Source: Vulcanimicrobiota bacterium | GTDB taxonomy: Bacteria > Vulcanimicrobiota > Xenobia > Xenobiales > JADMJV01 | DNA length: 64,000 bases | Direction: 5' to 3' | Assembly: GCA_019637395.1 (NCBI GenBank) | Contig: JAHBVR010000027.1 | Location: 46,354-110,353, forward strand | Shown here: in pieces, positions 47,864-57,177 of the stretch | Position numbering within the stretch: the stretch's first letter is position 1 | Layout: every line of letters begins with the position of its first letter | The notes under the pieces: model-generated | What the model saw: only the letters and a program-made list of their open reading frames with translations | What the model was told of the DNA's origin: nothing | Database searches by the model: none | Translations under genes and position numbers: made by a program

Positions 47864-49238
47864 CTGGCTGACCAGCCTGAGAACGCCGCACCGCTCATAC
47901 TGGGGCCTCAGAGAATAGGCGGCCTGGGCGCGTGCTTCAGCGCTGAAATCCGCGCCGTTTCCTCCCACCCCGAGGTGGCCACGGTGAATTCACGCGTGCG
48001 TATTCGCACCACCGGTCAAGCCGGGAGCACCGAGGTCCTGATCAGCTCGGTGGCCGATCCCAATGTGCAGGCCACGCTGAAGCTGACCACCATCAATGCG
48101 ACTATCCAGCAGGTGAGGCTGGAAGGCCCCAGCGATTTCCAGCTCCATGTCGGCCAGGCGGTGCCTATCGAGGTGACGGCCATCCTCTCCAGCGGGGAAG
48201 TCATTCCGCACGCCCAATACAGTTCCGACCTCGACCTGGTCACGGGCTCGGAATACGCGGCGATGGTCGACGGCCTGGGCATCTCCGCCCTCACACCTTC
48301 GCCTCCGAATACTCCCATGGCCATCGGTTTCTTCCGTGGCGGCGGGAGCGCCTCCGGAACGATTTCCGTGCGCGAGATGCGGTTGGTGAATGCCCAGGTC
48401 CGGCTGGGAGGCAACCAGAGCTCCAGCAATGATTTCAAAATGCCCAGCGGTTACCAGGCGCGACTCGAAGTCCTGGGAACCTTTGAGGACGGAACCAGCC
48501 GGTCCCTCCAGTTCAACCAGGATTACTCTGTCGGCCTGAGCGGGGATCCCGGCTTCACCTTCCGTCCACCCGGGATTCTGGCTCAGCCCGGTCCGAATCA
48601 AACGGCGACGCTGAACCTCGACTTACCCGGCACCGCCAACGACCTCGCCGCTCGAGTCACCAGTGTCGACGGCAGCCTGCTCACAAGTCTGAACGCCGAA
48701 TTCGAAAACTACCCGGACGATAGGAGACTTCTCCATGCGGGACAAGGCTACGCCCGTGAGCTGCGGGTGCTGGCCGATTTCCCGGGCCTGCCCCAATACC
48801 GAGTCAGTGGCTTCGACCCGCTCACCGTCAACACGGCCATCGCCAGCCAGGGCCTCTCGAGGGAGGGCTGGCCTACCCTCACCCCGAGCATCTCGGCCGG
48901 CAGCGACAACGTACAGTTGACCCTGGGCGGAATCTCCACCACGCTCTCGGGAGTCTCGGTGAACACCCCCCAGTCGCTGGCCGTGTCCGCTGTCGGCAAA
49001 CGCCCGGCCGGGCGCCTGCCCCTCGAACTGGGCTCGCACCTGTCCGCTGGTGCGGACCTCCGACTACTCGGTGGTCGAATCCGCCACCCAGAACCCGTTT
49101 CTGGATTTGCTCACGGATGCGACCGGAGCCTTTCTGAACCTGGTCAGGGTTTACACCTTCAGGGCCCGCGACGCCGAAGCCCGCGAACTTCCGGCCCGCC
49201 TGGAAGTCGAGGTAACCCGGCAGTCCGACCCGGATTAG
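47864..49238 (+). pseudogene. truncated and frameshifted Ig-like (BIG-type) domain protein
   Basis: The frame is open from a TAA at 47861 and reads straight into an Ig-like repeat (SSHPEVATVNSRVRI), with no start codon or signal peptide in front, so the 5' part is missing. It continues through several beta-sandwich units (VRLEGPSDFQLHVGQAVPI, RLEVLGTFEDGTSRSLQF). At about 49030-49050 the good coding frame shifts: the continuation (RTSDYSVVESATQNPFLDLL) is found in another frame ending at 49238. Probably the remains of a large surface protein. A sequencing error could explain the shift but not the missing start. Confidence 0.65.
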
Positions 49239-49348
49239 GTGACCACCCCGAGTCCACGCCGGACATCCTGGACGCCGCGACCCAGAAAAATCAACCAGTA
49301 GCTAGCCGGTTGGTCATCCAGCAGCCGTGCGGCTGACCCCCCTCTGGT

Positions 49349-49795
49349 CTAACCGGGAATTTCCGGTTCGACCAGACGGGCCAGATACTCCAGCGACTCC
49401 TGCCAGCCCAGATGGCACTGTTCGGCCGGAATGGCCGCGGGAATCCCCTCCTGAACGACCTTCAACTCGGTGCCGCAACTGACCGCGCGCAACTCGATGG
49501 TGGTGATCATCTCACCGACAGGACCTGGAGCATCGAAAACATCCGTATAACGCAGCCGCTCCCCCGGCACAAACTCCAGATAAGTCCCTCCGAAGGCGTG
49601 GCTGTTGCCGGAAGTAAAGTTGCGAAACGACATCCGGAAAGTCCCGCCCTGCCGAGCTTCCAACTTCTCCACGCTACAGGTAAACCCGTGCGGCGGCAGC
49701 CAGCGCGACAATGCATCCGGCTCCACAAAAGCGCGAAACACCTTCTCCGCCTTGGCCCGCAAAATGCGATGCAGTTGAACCGTTCCAGTAGACAT
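49349..49795 (-). CDS. SRPBCC/AHSA1-family protein
   Basis: 148 residues from ATG 49795 (AAGGAG about 10 bases upstream). START-like fold: LHRILRAKAEKVFRAFVEPDALSRWLPP, then GGTYLEFVPGERLRYTDVFD, and HLGWQESLEYLARLVEP at the end. Such proteins bind small hydrophobic ligands; ligand unknown. The 223 bp between it and the ABC adaptor gene hold no gene I can support. Confidence 0.85.
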   Translation of the reverse strand: MSTGTVQLHRILRAKAEKVFRAFVEPDALSRWLPPHGFTCSVEKLEARQGGTFRMSFRNFTSGNSHAFGGTYLEFVPGERLRYTDVFDAPGPVGEMITTIELRAVSCGTELKVVQEGIPAAIPAEQCHLGWQESLEYLARLVEPEIPG

Positions 49796-50018
49796 AATGA
49801 TTAGCTCCTTACCTTGATTGCACAAAGTAGTCGTTCAGGGCCCCCCTGGCTCGACATCCATCAAGGGATTTCGGGCCCAATCTCCGCTCGGCACTCACTG
49901 GCATGGGCTACTTTGGCTCCAAAGGTGTCGCGGCGACGCGAACGCGGATTCCGGGCCCAGCGGGAGGACGACCCCAGGCGGGCAGGTCGGCCTGCTCATG
50001 CGCATATTCAATACGAAA

Positions 50019-51299
50019 TCAACGACCCGCCCTGATCTTCATTCCTTCCACCATGGTGGCGTCGGGAACGGCCACGATGCGGTCGGACTCGGTCAGGCCC
50101 CGGGTCACTTCCAGTTCGGTCTCTGAGGCCAGGCCGACTTCGATCGGCTGGGAGTGCAGGCGGTCTCCCTCGACCTTCCAGACCAGCTTGCCCCCATCCG
50201 CCCCCTGCAGGGCCGAGAAGCGGTCGATCAACAACACATTCGAGCGGGAACGCACCAGGAACCTGGCCTGCAGCTGATAGCCCACTCCCAATCCGGCGCC
50301 CTCCAGGCCGATCACCACATTGACCCGCTGCTGCTCGATGCCCAGAGAGGAAAGCTTGGTAAAACCCGCTGGTTCCACCCGCGACACGCGGCCTTTCCAG
50401 GTCTTCCCCGAAGCCTCCAAATTCACCGGAGTTCCTTTGGCCACCCGCACCGCGTCGGCCGTCAACACCTGGCAGACCACTTCCAGGTCGCCTAGATTCC
50501 CCAGCAGCAGCAAAGGCGAGCCGGCCGTCAAGTCACGCGGCCCCTCTTCGTAGCGCTTGAGTACCACCCCATCGACGGGCGAGCGGATCTCGGCCCGGTT
50601 CAGGGCGTGCTCGGCCCGCGCCTGCTCCTGCCGGGCCTGCAACACCCGTTGTTGCAACACCGGAGCCTGGGCCAGCCGGCGCGACTCCTCCTGGCGCAAC
50701 CGGGCCAGGCGCGACCCCGCCGCCGCCTGGTCCTGACCTTGGGCCAACAACTCCTGGCGCAAGCGGCGCACCTGCTCGTAAGCGGTCCGCTCGGACAACT
50801 GGACCTGGTCAAAATCCCGTTGCGGCATCAAGTCTTTCTGCAGCATCGCCCGCCAGCGCTTCACATCGCTACGCGCCTGTTGCCAGCGAGCCTCAGCTTC
50901 ACGTACCTGCGCCTGCAAGGCGCCCTGGCGCTGGCGCAAAGCTCCCAACTGAGCGCCGGCCTCGGCAACCGCCTGGCGCTCCACTCCCACGTCCCCCAGC
51001 AAAGTCAGGTCTTGCTCGGCCTCGCTCACGCGAGCCTGAGCCTGCAACAGAGCCGAGCGCTGATCAAACCGGTCAAACTGGGCCAGCACCTGGCCTCGCC
51101 GCACCGGGTCTCCCGGTTTCAGAGCCAGCCGTCCGACATGCCCGCTGACCGGCACCTGCACCGGATACTCCTGACTCAGCCGCGTCTCCGCCTTCTCCGT
51201 GAACGACTCCACGATCTCACCCCGGCGCGGCGAAACCACCCGCATCTCCGGAGGCGGAGCACAGCCCGCCAGTAAAAATACCGCCAACCATTTCTTCAT
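50019..51299 (-). CDS. HlyD/RND-type periplasmic adaptor lipoprotein
   Basis: 426 residues from ATG 51299. Lipoprotein signal (KKWLAVFLLAGC), an N-terminal lipoyl half-motif (VPVSGHVGRLALKPGDPVRRG), a long coiled-coil hairpin rich in Q, R and A (about 90-230), the second lipoyl half (AEIRSPVDGVVLKRY), and a beta-barrel domain. It would link the inner-membrane ABC permease to an outer-membrane channel. Coupled to the permease gene by a 4-base overlap. Similar to DevB/MacA adaptors. Confidence 0.9.
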   Translation of the reverse strand: MKKWLAVFLLAGCAPPPEMRVVSPRRGEIVESFTEKAETRLSQEYPVQVPVSGHVGRLALKPGDPVRRGQVLAQFDRFDQRSALLQAQARVSEAEQDLTLLGDVGVERQAVAEAGAQLGALRQRQGALQAQVREAEARWQQARSDVKRWRAMLQKDLMPQRDFDQVQLSERTAYEQVRRLRQELLAQGQDQAAAGSRLARLRQEESRRLAQAPVLQQRVLQARQEQARAEHALNRAEIRSPVDGVVLKRYEEGPRDLTAGSPLLLLGNLGDLEVVCQVLTADAVRVAKGTPVNLEASGKTWKGRVSRVEPAGFTKLSSLGIEQQRVNVVIGLEGAGLGVGYQLQARFLVRSRSNVLLIDRFSALQGADGGKLVWKVEGDRLHSQPIEVGLASETELEVTRGLTESDRIVAVPDATMVEGMKIRAGR

Positions 51300-53647
51300 T
51301 CGCGCACCTTCAAAGCGTCCAGCCAGGGCCAAGCGCGCACCATGCGCAGCACCACCCATTGAGCCAGACTGATAAACAACAACATCAAGACCACGCCCAG
51401 GAGCAGCCGATGGAGCGGAACCAGCGTGGGGAAACGAAAGAAATCGGTATCATAACTCCTGGTAATCGAGTTCACCAAGAAAGCCCCCAACGGCAATCCG
51501 GCTAAAATTCCCAGGCCATTCAAGAGATAGCTTTCCAATATAAAAATCCGCGCCACCTCCGCCGGGGTGAGGCCCAACACGCGAAACGTGCCGACCTCGC
51601 GCGACCGCTCCGAAAGCGAGACCAGGGCCAGGTTCAGAACGCTGCCAAAAGCAAGCAAGGCCGCGAAGGTAGACAAAATCCCCAGCGAAGTGCCCAAAGA
51701 CTGGTCCAGTGTAGCCTTCATCTTGACGTACGAGGCCAACCTCCAGTTCATACCCACCACCCAGGGCCGAGGTGCCATTTGCCCCCCCAGTTGCCCGCCC
51801 GAGGTGCGCAACAGCACCGAACTGGTCGCCTTTTCTTCGCCGATCAAACGGCTTAAATAGCCCAGATCGCAGTAGGCTCCCATGCCCAGATAGGTATCCA
51901 CAATCTGAGTTACCACGCATTCGCTCTCCCGCCGTTCCCCCACCAACGGGCGCACCCGCAACACGCTTCCCACCCGAGCCTGCAGCACGGTAGCTGCCCG
52001 GCTGGATAGCACCAGGCCCTGGTCCGGCGGACGCACCGGATGTCCGGACTGATCGAGCGGGGTGTACAGGCGCGCATCCGGCGCCAGGCCGGTCAGGCTC
52101 ACGCGCCGGCTGTGCGCCCCCAGACTCAAATCGCAGCCCACACTCAACTGGCCTTCCACCACCTCGACCCCGGGCAGCCCGGCCAACTCGCTCAGGCTCG
52201 GCCAGGGGCGCGGATCGCGCAAACTCACGGTCACGTCCTGATGGCTGGTGCGGCGGAATTCGTAGTCGTTGAGAAATTGAATGGAATCACCCAGACAAAA
52301 GGCCTCCACCATCAGGGCCGTGGCCATGGCGCTGCCGAAAGCCGTCACCAGGCAGCGAAACGGATTTCTCAACAGGCTGCGAATGACCATTTTCGTTCCA
52401 AAGGAAAGACGTCGCCAGAGCCAGCCCCAGCGCTCCAGCAAGACCGAACCACCGATCTCGGGAGGCGCCGGGCGCATCGATTCAGCCGGCTCCAGCCGCA
52501 GGGCCGAGCGCGCGCCGCCCAGCGTGCCCAGGCAGGCGAAGCCCAGACAGATGAGCACTCCCAGAGCCAGCAAATGCGGATAAAAACCGGCCTGAATGCT
52601 GGGCAGCTCATAGAATTGGGCATAAAGGGCCACCATGGTGCGTTGCAGCCACATTCCCATGAGCAGACCGCCGACGGCTCCGGCCCCTCCGATACACAAT
52701 CCAATCATCAGATAGTGACCGGCCACCTGTCCGGCCGTGTAGCCCAGGGCACGCAAGGTTCCGATGACCACTCGCTGCTGGGCGACCATGCGCCCGACCA
52801 CCACGTTCAGCACCAGCGCCGCCACCGCCAGGCAAATGGCCGGCAACATGGTGCTGCTGATTTTCAAGCCCTGCAACTCGCCGGCCAGCACCTGCACCGA
52901 AGACTGCTCGCTATCCACGGTGGCCTGCAGCACTCCGTAGGGCTGCAGACGCTCCTGCAAAATCGTCAAAGTGCTGCTCAAGCGGTTGCGCTCCACCACC
53001 GTGCCCAAGACCTGGTTGCAGGCGCCTTCCAAATCACCCTGCTCCTGCAAATAGCCAAAGGGAGCATAGAGGATGGGAGTCCGTCCCGGATCCGGAACCA
53101 CTCCGCTGCCCGGTGAAATCACATAGACATATTCCGGTGAGCGAGCCCGGCCCACGACCGTCAAATCCCGTTCCTGACCTTGCAAGAGCACGCGCAAACG
53201 GCTACCCGGACCCAGTTCGTGGGCTCTGGCAAAAGCTTCGTTGAGAATCGTCTCCGGCCCGTCCAAAGAAAACCAACCGCCGCGAGTCAGGCTCAGGGCA
53301 TTGTTGAGCGGCTGATGCCGGGCCGGCAGCGAATGCACCGTGCCCGAAAGCAAGTCTCCCTGCCACTCGACGCGCACCGGCAGGCTGATACGAGCCTCCA
53401 GTTGAGCCACGTTGGGCACCCGGCGTAACTCCTCCAGCACCGCCAGCGGCGCCCGCTTAAAATCGACCGTAAAATGAGCCAACCGGTTCTCCCGATAGAA
53501 GCGCTCGCGGGCCAGATCCATGTCGAAATAAGTACAGGCCAACCCGGTCAGACAGCCTTCGCCGATGGTGACGATGGCCACCAGCGCTAACAAGGACCCC
53601 TTGCGCAGCCACAGTTCCCGCGCCAGCTTGTACCACAGGACCTTCAC
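51296..53647 (-). CDS. ABC transporter permease with two FtsX domains
   Basis: 783 residues. One helix at about 18-40, a large periplasmic domain, then a helix bundle (about 265-375), a second similar half, and a terminal bundle (about 650-775) with REVGTFRVLGLTPAEVARIF, typical of FtsX/MacB-type permeases. VIGTLRALGYTAGQVAGHYL is the same motif in the first half. These permeases power adaptor-channel export or lipid/lipoprotein handling. It overlaps both neighbours by 4 bases. Confidence 0.92.
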   Translation of the reverse strand: MKVLWYKLARELWLRKGSLLALVAIVTIGEGCLTGLACTYFDMDLARERFYRENRLAHFTVDFKRAPLAVLEELRRVPNVAQLEARISLPVRVEWQGDLLSGTVHSLPARHQPLNNALSLTRGGWFSLDGPETILNEAFARAHELGPGSRLRVLLQGQERDLTVVGRARSPEYVYVISPGSGVVPDPGRTPILYAPFGYLQEQGDLEGACNQVLGTVVERNRLSSTLTILQERLQPYGVLQATVDSEQSSVQVLAGELQGLKISSTMLPAICLAVAALVLNVVVGRMVAQQRVVIGTLRALGYTAGQVAGHYLMIGLCIGGAGAVGGLLMGMWLQRTMVALYAQFYELPSIQAGFYPHLLALGVLICLGFACLGTLGGARSALRLEPAESMRPAPPEIGGSVLLERWGWLWRRLSFGTKMVIRSLLRNPFRCLVTAFGSAMATALMVEAFCLGDSIQFLNDYEFRRTSHQDVTVSLRDPRPWPSLSELAGLPGVEVVEGQLSVGCDLSLGAHSRRVSLTGLAPDARLYTPLDQSGHPVRPPDQGLVLSSRAATVLQARVGSVLRVRPLVGERRESECVVTQIVDTYLGMGAYCDLGYLSRLIGEEKATSSVLLRTSGGQLGGQMAPRPWVVGMNWRLASYVKMKATLDQSLGTSLGILSTFAALLAFGSVLNLALVSLSERSREVGTFRVLGLTPAEVARIFILESYLLNGLGILAGLPLGAFLVNSITRSYDTDFFRFPTLVPLHRLLLGVVLMLLFISLAQWVVLRMVRAWPWLDALKVRE

Positions 53648-54345
53648 AAGGCCAATCCCGCCGCCGCCACCGGTTCTTGCGCACGAACGCCGGTGATGGT
53701 TCCGTCTTTGAGTTCGGCCACTCGATGTCCGATGCGAGCCGATTCCAGGCTGTGGGTGATCATCACTACCGTCTTGCCCAGGCGCTGATTGACGTCTTGC
53801 AGCAACTCCAAGATCTGCCGGCTGGTCTCGCTGTCCAGGTTACCGGTCGGCTCATCGCACAACAGCAGGCGCGGATTGCCGGCCAGAGCGCGGGCGATGG
53901 CCACCCGCTGTTGCTGGCCACCGCTCAGTTGCGAAGGGAAATGCTGCCCGCGTTGCTCCAAACCCACCAGGCGCAAAGCCTCCCGGGCCGGCATGGGCTG
54001 GCGAGCGATCTCCACCACGACTTCGACATTCTCCAGAGCCGTCAAAGTCGGCACCAAATTGAAGAACTGAAAGACGAATCCGATCTGATAGCGCCGATAA
54101 AGCGTCAGGGCGCGGTCATTGGCCCGGGCCAGATCCTGCTCGCCGAACAGAACCTGGCCCGAACTGGGCCGGTCCATTCCACCCAGCAAGTTCAGCAGCG
54201 TGCTCTTACCCGAGCCGCTTTGTCCCAAAATCACCAGAAATTCGCCTTCCAGCACGTCCAAACTGGCCTGGCGCAGAGCCGGAACCTCGACCTCCCCCAT
54301 CCGATAGATTTTGCTGACCCCGAGCAGCCGCAGCAAAGGCTTCAT
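53644..54345 (-). CDS. ABC transporter ATP-binding protein (LolD/MacB type)
   Basis: 233 residues. Walker [18 protein letters not shown]-loop in [20 protein letters not shown], signature [15 protein letters not shown], Walker [17 protein letters not shown], and switch histidine in VMITHSLE. First gene of the leftward three-gene exporter operon (ATPase, permease, adaptor). The outer-membrane channel is not in this window. Substrate unknown. Confidence 0.95.
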   Translation of the reverse strand: MKPLLRLLGVSKIYRMGEVEVPALRQASLDVLEGEFLVILGQSGSGKSTLLNLLGGMDRPSSGQVLFGEQDLARANDRALTLYRRYQIGFVFQFFNLVPTLTALENVEVVVEIARQPMPAREALRLVGLEQRGQHFPSQLSGGQQQRVAIARALAGNPRLLLCDEPTGNLDSETSRQILELLQDVNQRLGKTVVMITHSLESARIGHRVAELKDGTITGVRAQEPVAAAGLAL

Positions 54346-54464
54346 CGGCTCACGCTTCCGGCTCCTTCTTCTCCCCCCTGCCGCAGGTCAGTTAGGGGGC
54401 TAGAACTCCGGCCGAATTCTAGCATAACCTGTGGAACGTCGCCCGGCCTGCAACCCCTACTCGA

Positions 54465-55430
54465 CTACGTCAAGGGGGTTTTCAGCCGCGCTCCCAGGCT
54501 GCGCTCTTCGAGGAGGCGATCCAGTTTATCGAAGCTCCCGTTCCAACCGGGAGTCATGCCGTCGCGAGCCTTCAGGAAGGAAGCCATTTCCTCGGCCGTC
54601 ACCTCCCCTTCCGGCCGGAAGGTCACGCTCATCCGAGTCCGCCCCTCCCCCTCCGCTGTAAAAAGTACGGTGGTGTGCAGCTTATCCGGAAAAACCGGCA
54701 GCAGCGGGTGACGGCCGGGACCTTTCCGCTCGTCACAAAACATCTGCGTATACGTCAACCGTTCCGGAGCCACCACCTCGTGATAAGCAATTTTGCCGTA
54801 AAAAATTCCACCCAGGTGGTGCATCCGATAGAAAGCGCCGCCTCCAGGACGAATATCCGCCTCCAGGTATTCCATGGTGGCTCCCTGCGGCGGTAACCAG
54901 CAAGCCAGGTGCTCGGACCGGGTCCAAAGCGGAAAGAGCAGCTCGCGGGGCGCCGCGAACGACCGCTGAATCACGAAAGTTTCCCTACCTTCGCGGTATA
55001 GCTCCAGGTATTCGGCCAGGCGATCCCAGGTCGCGTTGCCTCCCGCTTTGCGGATGAACCCTTCGGCTTCCCTGGCAGCCTGCTCGCTCTCGAAGCTCAT
55101 GGTCATGTCCATGCGCGTACCCTCCGGCACGTCCTGGAAAGTAACGGTCACGCGAAACAGCGGCTTGCTCTGGCCATCGCTGCCGTGATCGTAGACCAAT
55201 TTCTCTCCCTCCACCACCTCATGGTAGAGGGTCGAGTTGGGATAGTCCACGCCGTCCGGCCCGTGCATCGTATAGACCCAACGCCCCCCCGGCCGCAAAT
55301 CCTTGCTGTGTTGGGTCAGGGTAAATCCTCGCGGCCCCCACCAGCGGGCCACATGCAACGGGTCGGTCCACACCTGCCACACCAACGAACGGGGAGCGCG
55401 GTAAACTCGGGTCAAATGCAATTCACTCAT
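54465..55430 (-). CDS. two-domain SRPBCC (AHSA1) protein
   Basis: 321 residues from ATG 55430, with AAGGAG 9 bases upstream. Two AHSA1-like domains in tandem: LTRVYRAPRSLVWQVWTDP...WWGPRGFT (1-150) and IQRSFAAPRELLFPLWTRS...WLPPQGAT (about 160-305). The gene overlaps the ArsR gene by 8 bp. ArsR-SRPBCC pairs are common, and the regulator probably responds to a ligand handled by the SRPBCC protein; the ligand is unknown. Confidence 0.88.
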   Translation of the reverse strand: MSELHLTRVYRAPRSLVWQVWTDPLHVARWWGPRGFTLTQHSKDLRPGGRWVYTMHGPDGVDYPNSTLYHEVVEGEKLVYDHGSDGQSKPLFRVTVTFQDVPEGTRMDMTMSFESEQAAREAEGFIRKAGGNATWDRLAEYLELYREGRETFVIQRSFAAPRELLFPLWTRSEHLACWLPPQGATMEYLEADIRPGGGAFYRMHHLGGIFYGKIAYHEVVAPERLTYTQMFCDERKGPGRHPLLPVFPDKLHTTVLFTAEGEGRTRMSVTFRPEGEVTAEEMASFLKARDGMTPGWNGSFDKLDRLLEERSLGARLKTPLT

Positions 55431-55767
55431 GGGGGACATCTCCTTGCTGAACAATCTTAAGATACGCTTCCAAACGATCAAAACTCTCTTCCCAATGGAC
55501 TCGGTAGGGCTCCATCCACTCGGCTGCTTCCTGCAGAGCCCTACCATTGAGCTTACAGGGACGCCACTGAGCCTCTCGCGACTTGGTGACCAGGCCCGCC
55601 TTTTCCAGCACCTTGAGATGCTTGGTCACGGCGGGCAGGCTCATAGAACTGAGAAACGGTTCGGCCAAATCCGAAACACTCGCCTCGCCCACCGCCAGGC
55701 GCGCCAGGATGGCCCGCCGAGTGGGGTCGGCCAAAGCCGAAAAGAGAATGCTGAGAGAGTCTTTCAT
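55423..55767 (-). CDS. ArsR-family transcriptional repressor
   Basis: 114 residues. Winged helix-turn-helix: LSILFSALADPTRRAILARL, SSMSLPAVTKHLKVLEKAGLV, and a wing in TKSREAQWRPCKLN. It lacks the metal-binding cysteine pair of ArsR/SmtB sensors and resembles the SdpR-like subfamily paired with SRPBCC genes. It probably represses its own operon through the palindrome directly before the start. Confidence 0.9.
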   Translation of the reverse strand: MKDSLSILFSALADPTRRAILARLAVGEASVSDLAEPFLSSMSLPAVTKHLKVLEKAGLVTKSREAQWRPCKLNGRALQEAAEWMEPYRVHWEESFDRLEAYLKIVQQGDVPHE

Positions 55768-55774
55768 TAATAGT

Positions 55775-55821
55775 TAACCGTACGGTTAATTATCTTACAG
55801 GTTAACTAAGAGGCCGTCAAC
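55775..55821 (-). promoter_or_regulatory. ArsR-SRPBCC promoter with operator palindrome
   Basis: Minus-strand promoter TTGACG (55821-55816), 17-bp spacer, TAAGAT (55798-55793). The predicted start near 55786 lies in a perfect 16-bp palindrome TTAACCGTACGGTTAA (55775-55790), and another half-site AGTTAACCT (55808-55800) sits in the spacer. This is a textbook arrangement for autorepression. Confidence 0.8.
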
Positions 55822-55844
55822 CCACCCCTTACTTCCAGTAGGCG

Positions 55845-56231
55845 TCAGCGGTTACGCAGAAACTCGGCGGCCTCGACAAAGTAGCTCCAGACGGGCTCCT
55901 CCAGCTCCGGCGCCAGACCGGCCTCGTCCAGGCTCCGGCGCATATGCAGCAGCCAGGCGTCGCGCTCCGCTTCCCCTAGCGCGAAGCCCACGTGCCGCAT
56001 GCGCAAGCGCGGATGGCCGCGCCTTTCGGAGTAAGTCCCCGGCCCGCCAAAATACTGCATCAAAAATAGCTTCAGGCGCTCCGCCGCCGGCCCCAGCTCA
56101 GCTTCCGGATAAAGCGGTCGCAGCAGCGCATCCTGAGCCACGCCCGCGTAAAATCGCTCCACCAGCTTCTCAAAAAAAGCCTCGCCCCCAAGCCGCTCAT
56201 ACAACATCGCCCTCATCTTCTCCAGCACCAA
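55845..56231 (-). CDS. truncated hemoglobin (group II-like)
   Basis: 128 residues at most. Truncated globin features: LYERLGGEAFFEKLVERFYAGV, LKLFLMQYFGGPGTYSERRG, HPRLRMRHVGFAL containing the proximal histidine, and a WSYF segment in the last helix. Group II truncated globins bind oxygen and help in NO or oxygen handling. The start may be ATG 56231, 56216 or 56207 because several weak ribosome sites compete. Confidence 0.85.
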   Translation of the reverse strand: MVLEKMRAMLYERLGGEAFFEKLVERFYAGVAQDALLRPLYPEAELGPAAERLKLFLMQYFGGPGTYSERRGHPRLRMRHVGFALGEAERDAWLLHMRRSLDEAGLAPELEEPVWSYFVEAAEFLRNR

Positions 56232-56309
56232 GCCGGCATCAAACGTTAGAGGACGGCGCTACTACGCGCCTGTGACTCCCGGCAGGGCCAGGGTCGCCTC
56301 CCAAGCGGC

Positions 56310-56315
56310 TAAAAT
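56310..56315 (+). promoter_or_regulatory. -10 of a leaderless gene
   Basis: TAAAAT ends 6 bp before ATG 56322; no Shine-Dalgarno sequence and no clear -35. Confidence 0.45.
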
Positions 56316-56321
56316 GGCCCT

Positions 56322-56618
56322 ATGAAGAAGCTTTGCGTTACACTGCTGGCCGGTCTCTGGCTTACTCAGCTGGCCTCCGCCGAAACCAGGCTGCCTGATA
56401 CTCATCAGTTGACCCGGCCCGCCGGCCATTGGACCATCACCCGGGAACGTCCGGTCGACCAGAACAAGAACGGTCGCATCGACCGCAACGAATGGAAGCC
56501 TCAGGAATCGCAGCGCCCCTGGAATCGTCCCCGGTATCTCGAGGGCCAGACCCAACGCTGGAACGTCAAGTGGGAACCGAACTCTCCCCCGTCTACGGCC
56601 AGAGCCCTCAAACTATAG
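56322..56618 (+). CDS. small secreted protein with one EF-hand-like loop
   Basis: 98 residues. Signal peptide (KKLCVTLLAGLWLTQLASA), then a short mature protein with DQNKNGRIDRNEW, which fits the 12-residue EF-hand calcium loop D-x-N-x-N/D-G-x-I-x-x-x-E. The tail is basic and proline-rich. Likely periplasmic or secreted calcium-binding protein. Probably leaderless. Confidence 0.65.
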   Translation: MKKLCVTLLAGLWLTQLASAETRLPDTHQLTRPAGHWTITRERPVDQNKNGRIDRNEWKPQESQRPWNRPRYLEGQTQRWNVKWEPNSPPSTARALKL

Positions 56619-56742
56619 TCTAAACAATTCACAAACTGGTAACCCGAATTCACGCTTGGCTGACGTCTCTGGTTTACAGTCGGGGCCCTGCAATAGGAAC
56701 GCTAAGTTTCGGGCATGGCTTTGCCGTTGAGAGGAGTTACCA

Positions 56743-57177
56743 ATGCTTTCGACCATTCCTCCCCTTGGGTCGCTCAAGTTCAACCTGCCCGCCCGTCCCT
56801 GCCCAAAAGGTCCGCTGCACCACGACTGCTATACCTCGGGCCATTCCCACCCGCCCGAGATCTACAACCGCCAGATGTCCAGCCATTTTGCTCTGGCGAC
56901 CCCGCAAATGGGAGACGCGAACCTGGACTCCTTCCCCTCCGCTCGTTTCTCCACCGGAGAAGAACCCGCCGGCCAACAGACGCAATGGAGCGACCACCTG
57001 GGCGAGGTGCCCAAAGATCGCTACTGGTGCCGCGACGGCGGGGGCACCATCACCGGCAAGTGTTCCAATGATCGGCCCGAGTGGGGTAGTGGCTCAGACT
57101 ACATGGGTAACAAGTGCTCCTCCTGCGGCGGAACCGGCGTCTGCCCCCACTGCCATGGAGACGGAATTATGGGGTAG
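56743..57177 (+). CDS. hypothetical protein with C-terminal zinc-ribbon-like cluster
   Basis: 144 residues. ATG 56743 has GAGAGGAG about 7 bases upstream. The first 100 residues are low in structure and rich in P, S, G and H. The end has CSSCGGTGVCPHCHGDG, a DnaJ-type double CxxC zinc-binding pattern, preceded by single cysteines. Not recognised; the cluster suggests protein binding. It overlaps the convergent DUF808 gene by 11 bp. Confidence 0.65.
   Translation: MLSTIPPLGSLKFNLPARPCPKGPLHHDCYTSGHSHPPEIYNRQMSSHFALATPQMGDANLDSFPSARFSTGEEPAGQQTQWSDHLGEVPKDRYWCRDGGGTITGKCSNDRPEWGSGSDYMGNKCSSCGGTGVCPHCHGDGIMG

Noticed and set aside
49796..50018. Small ORFs in the gap before the adaptor gene
   Set aside because: Frames are short, R/P/G-rich and without ribosome sites; I see no gene there.
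52040..53116. 358-residue plus-strand ORF
   Set aside because: Antisense to the ABC permease; Q/H/A-rich shadow typical of high-GC DNA.
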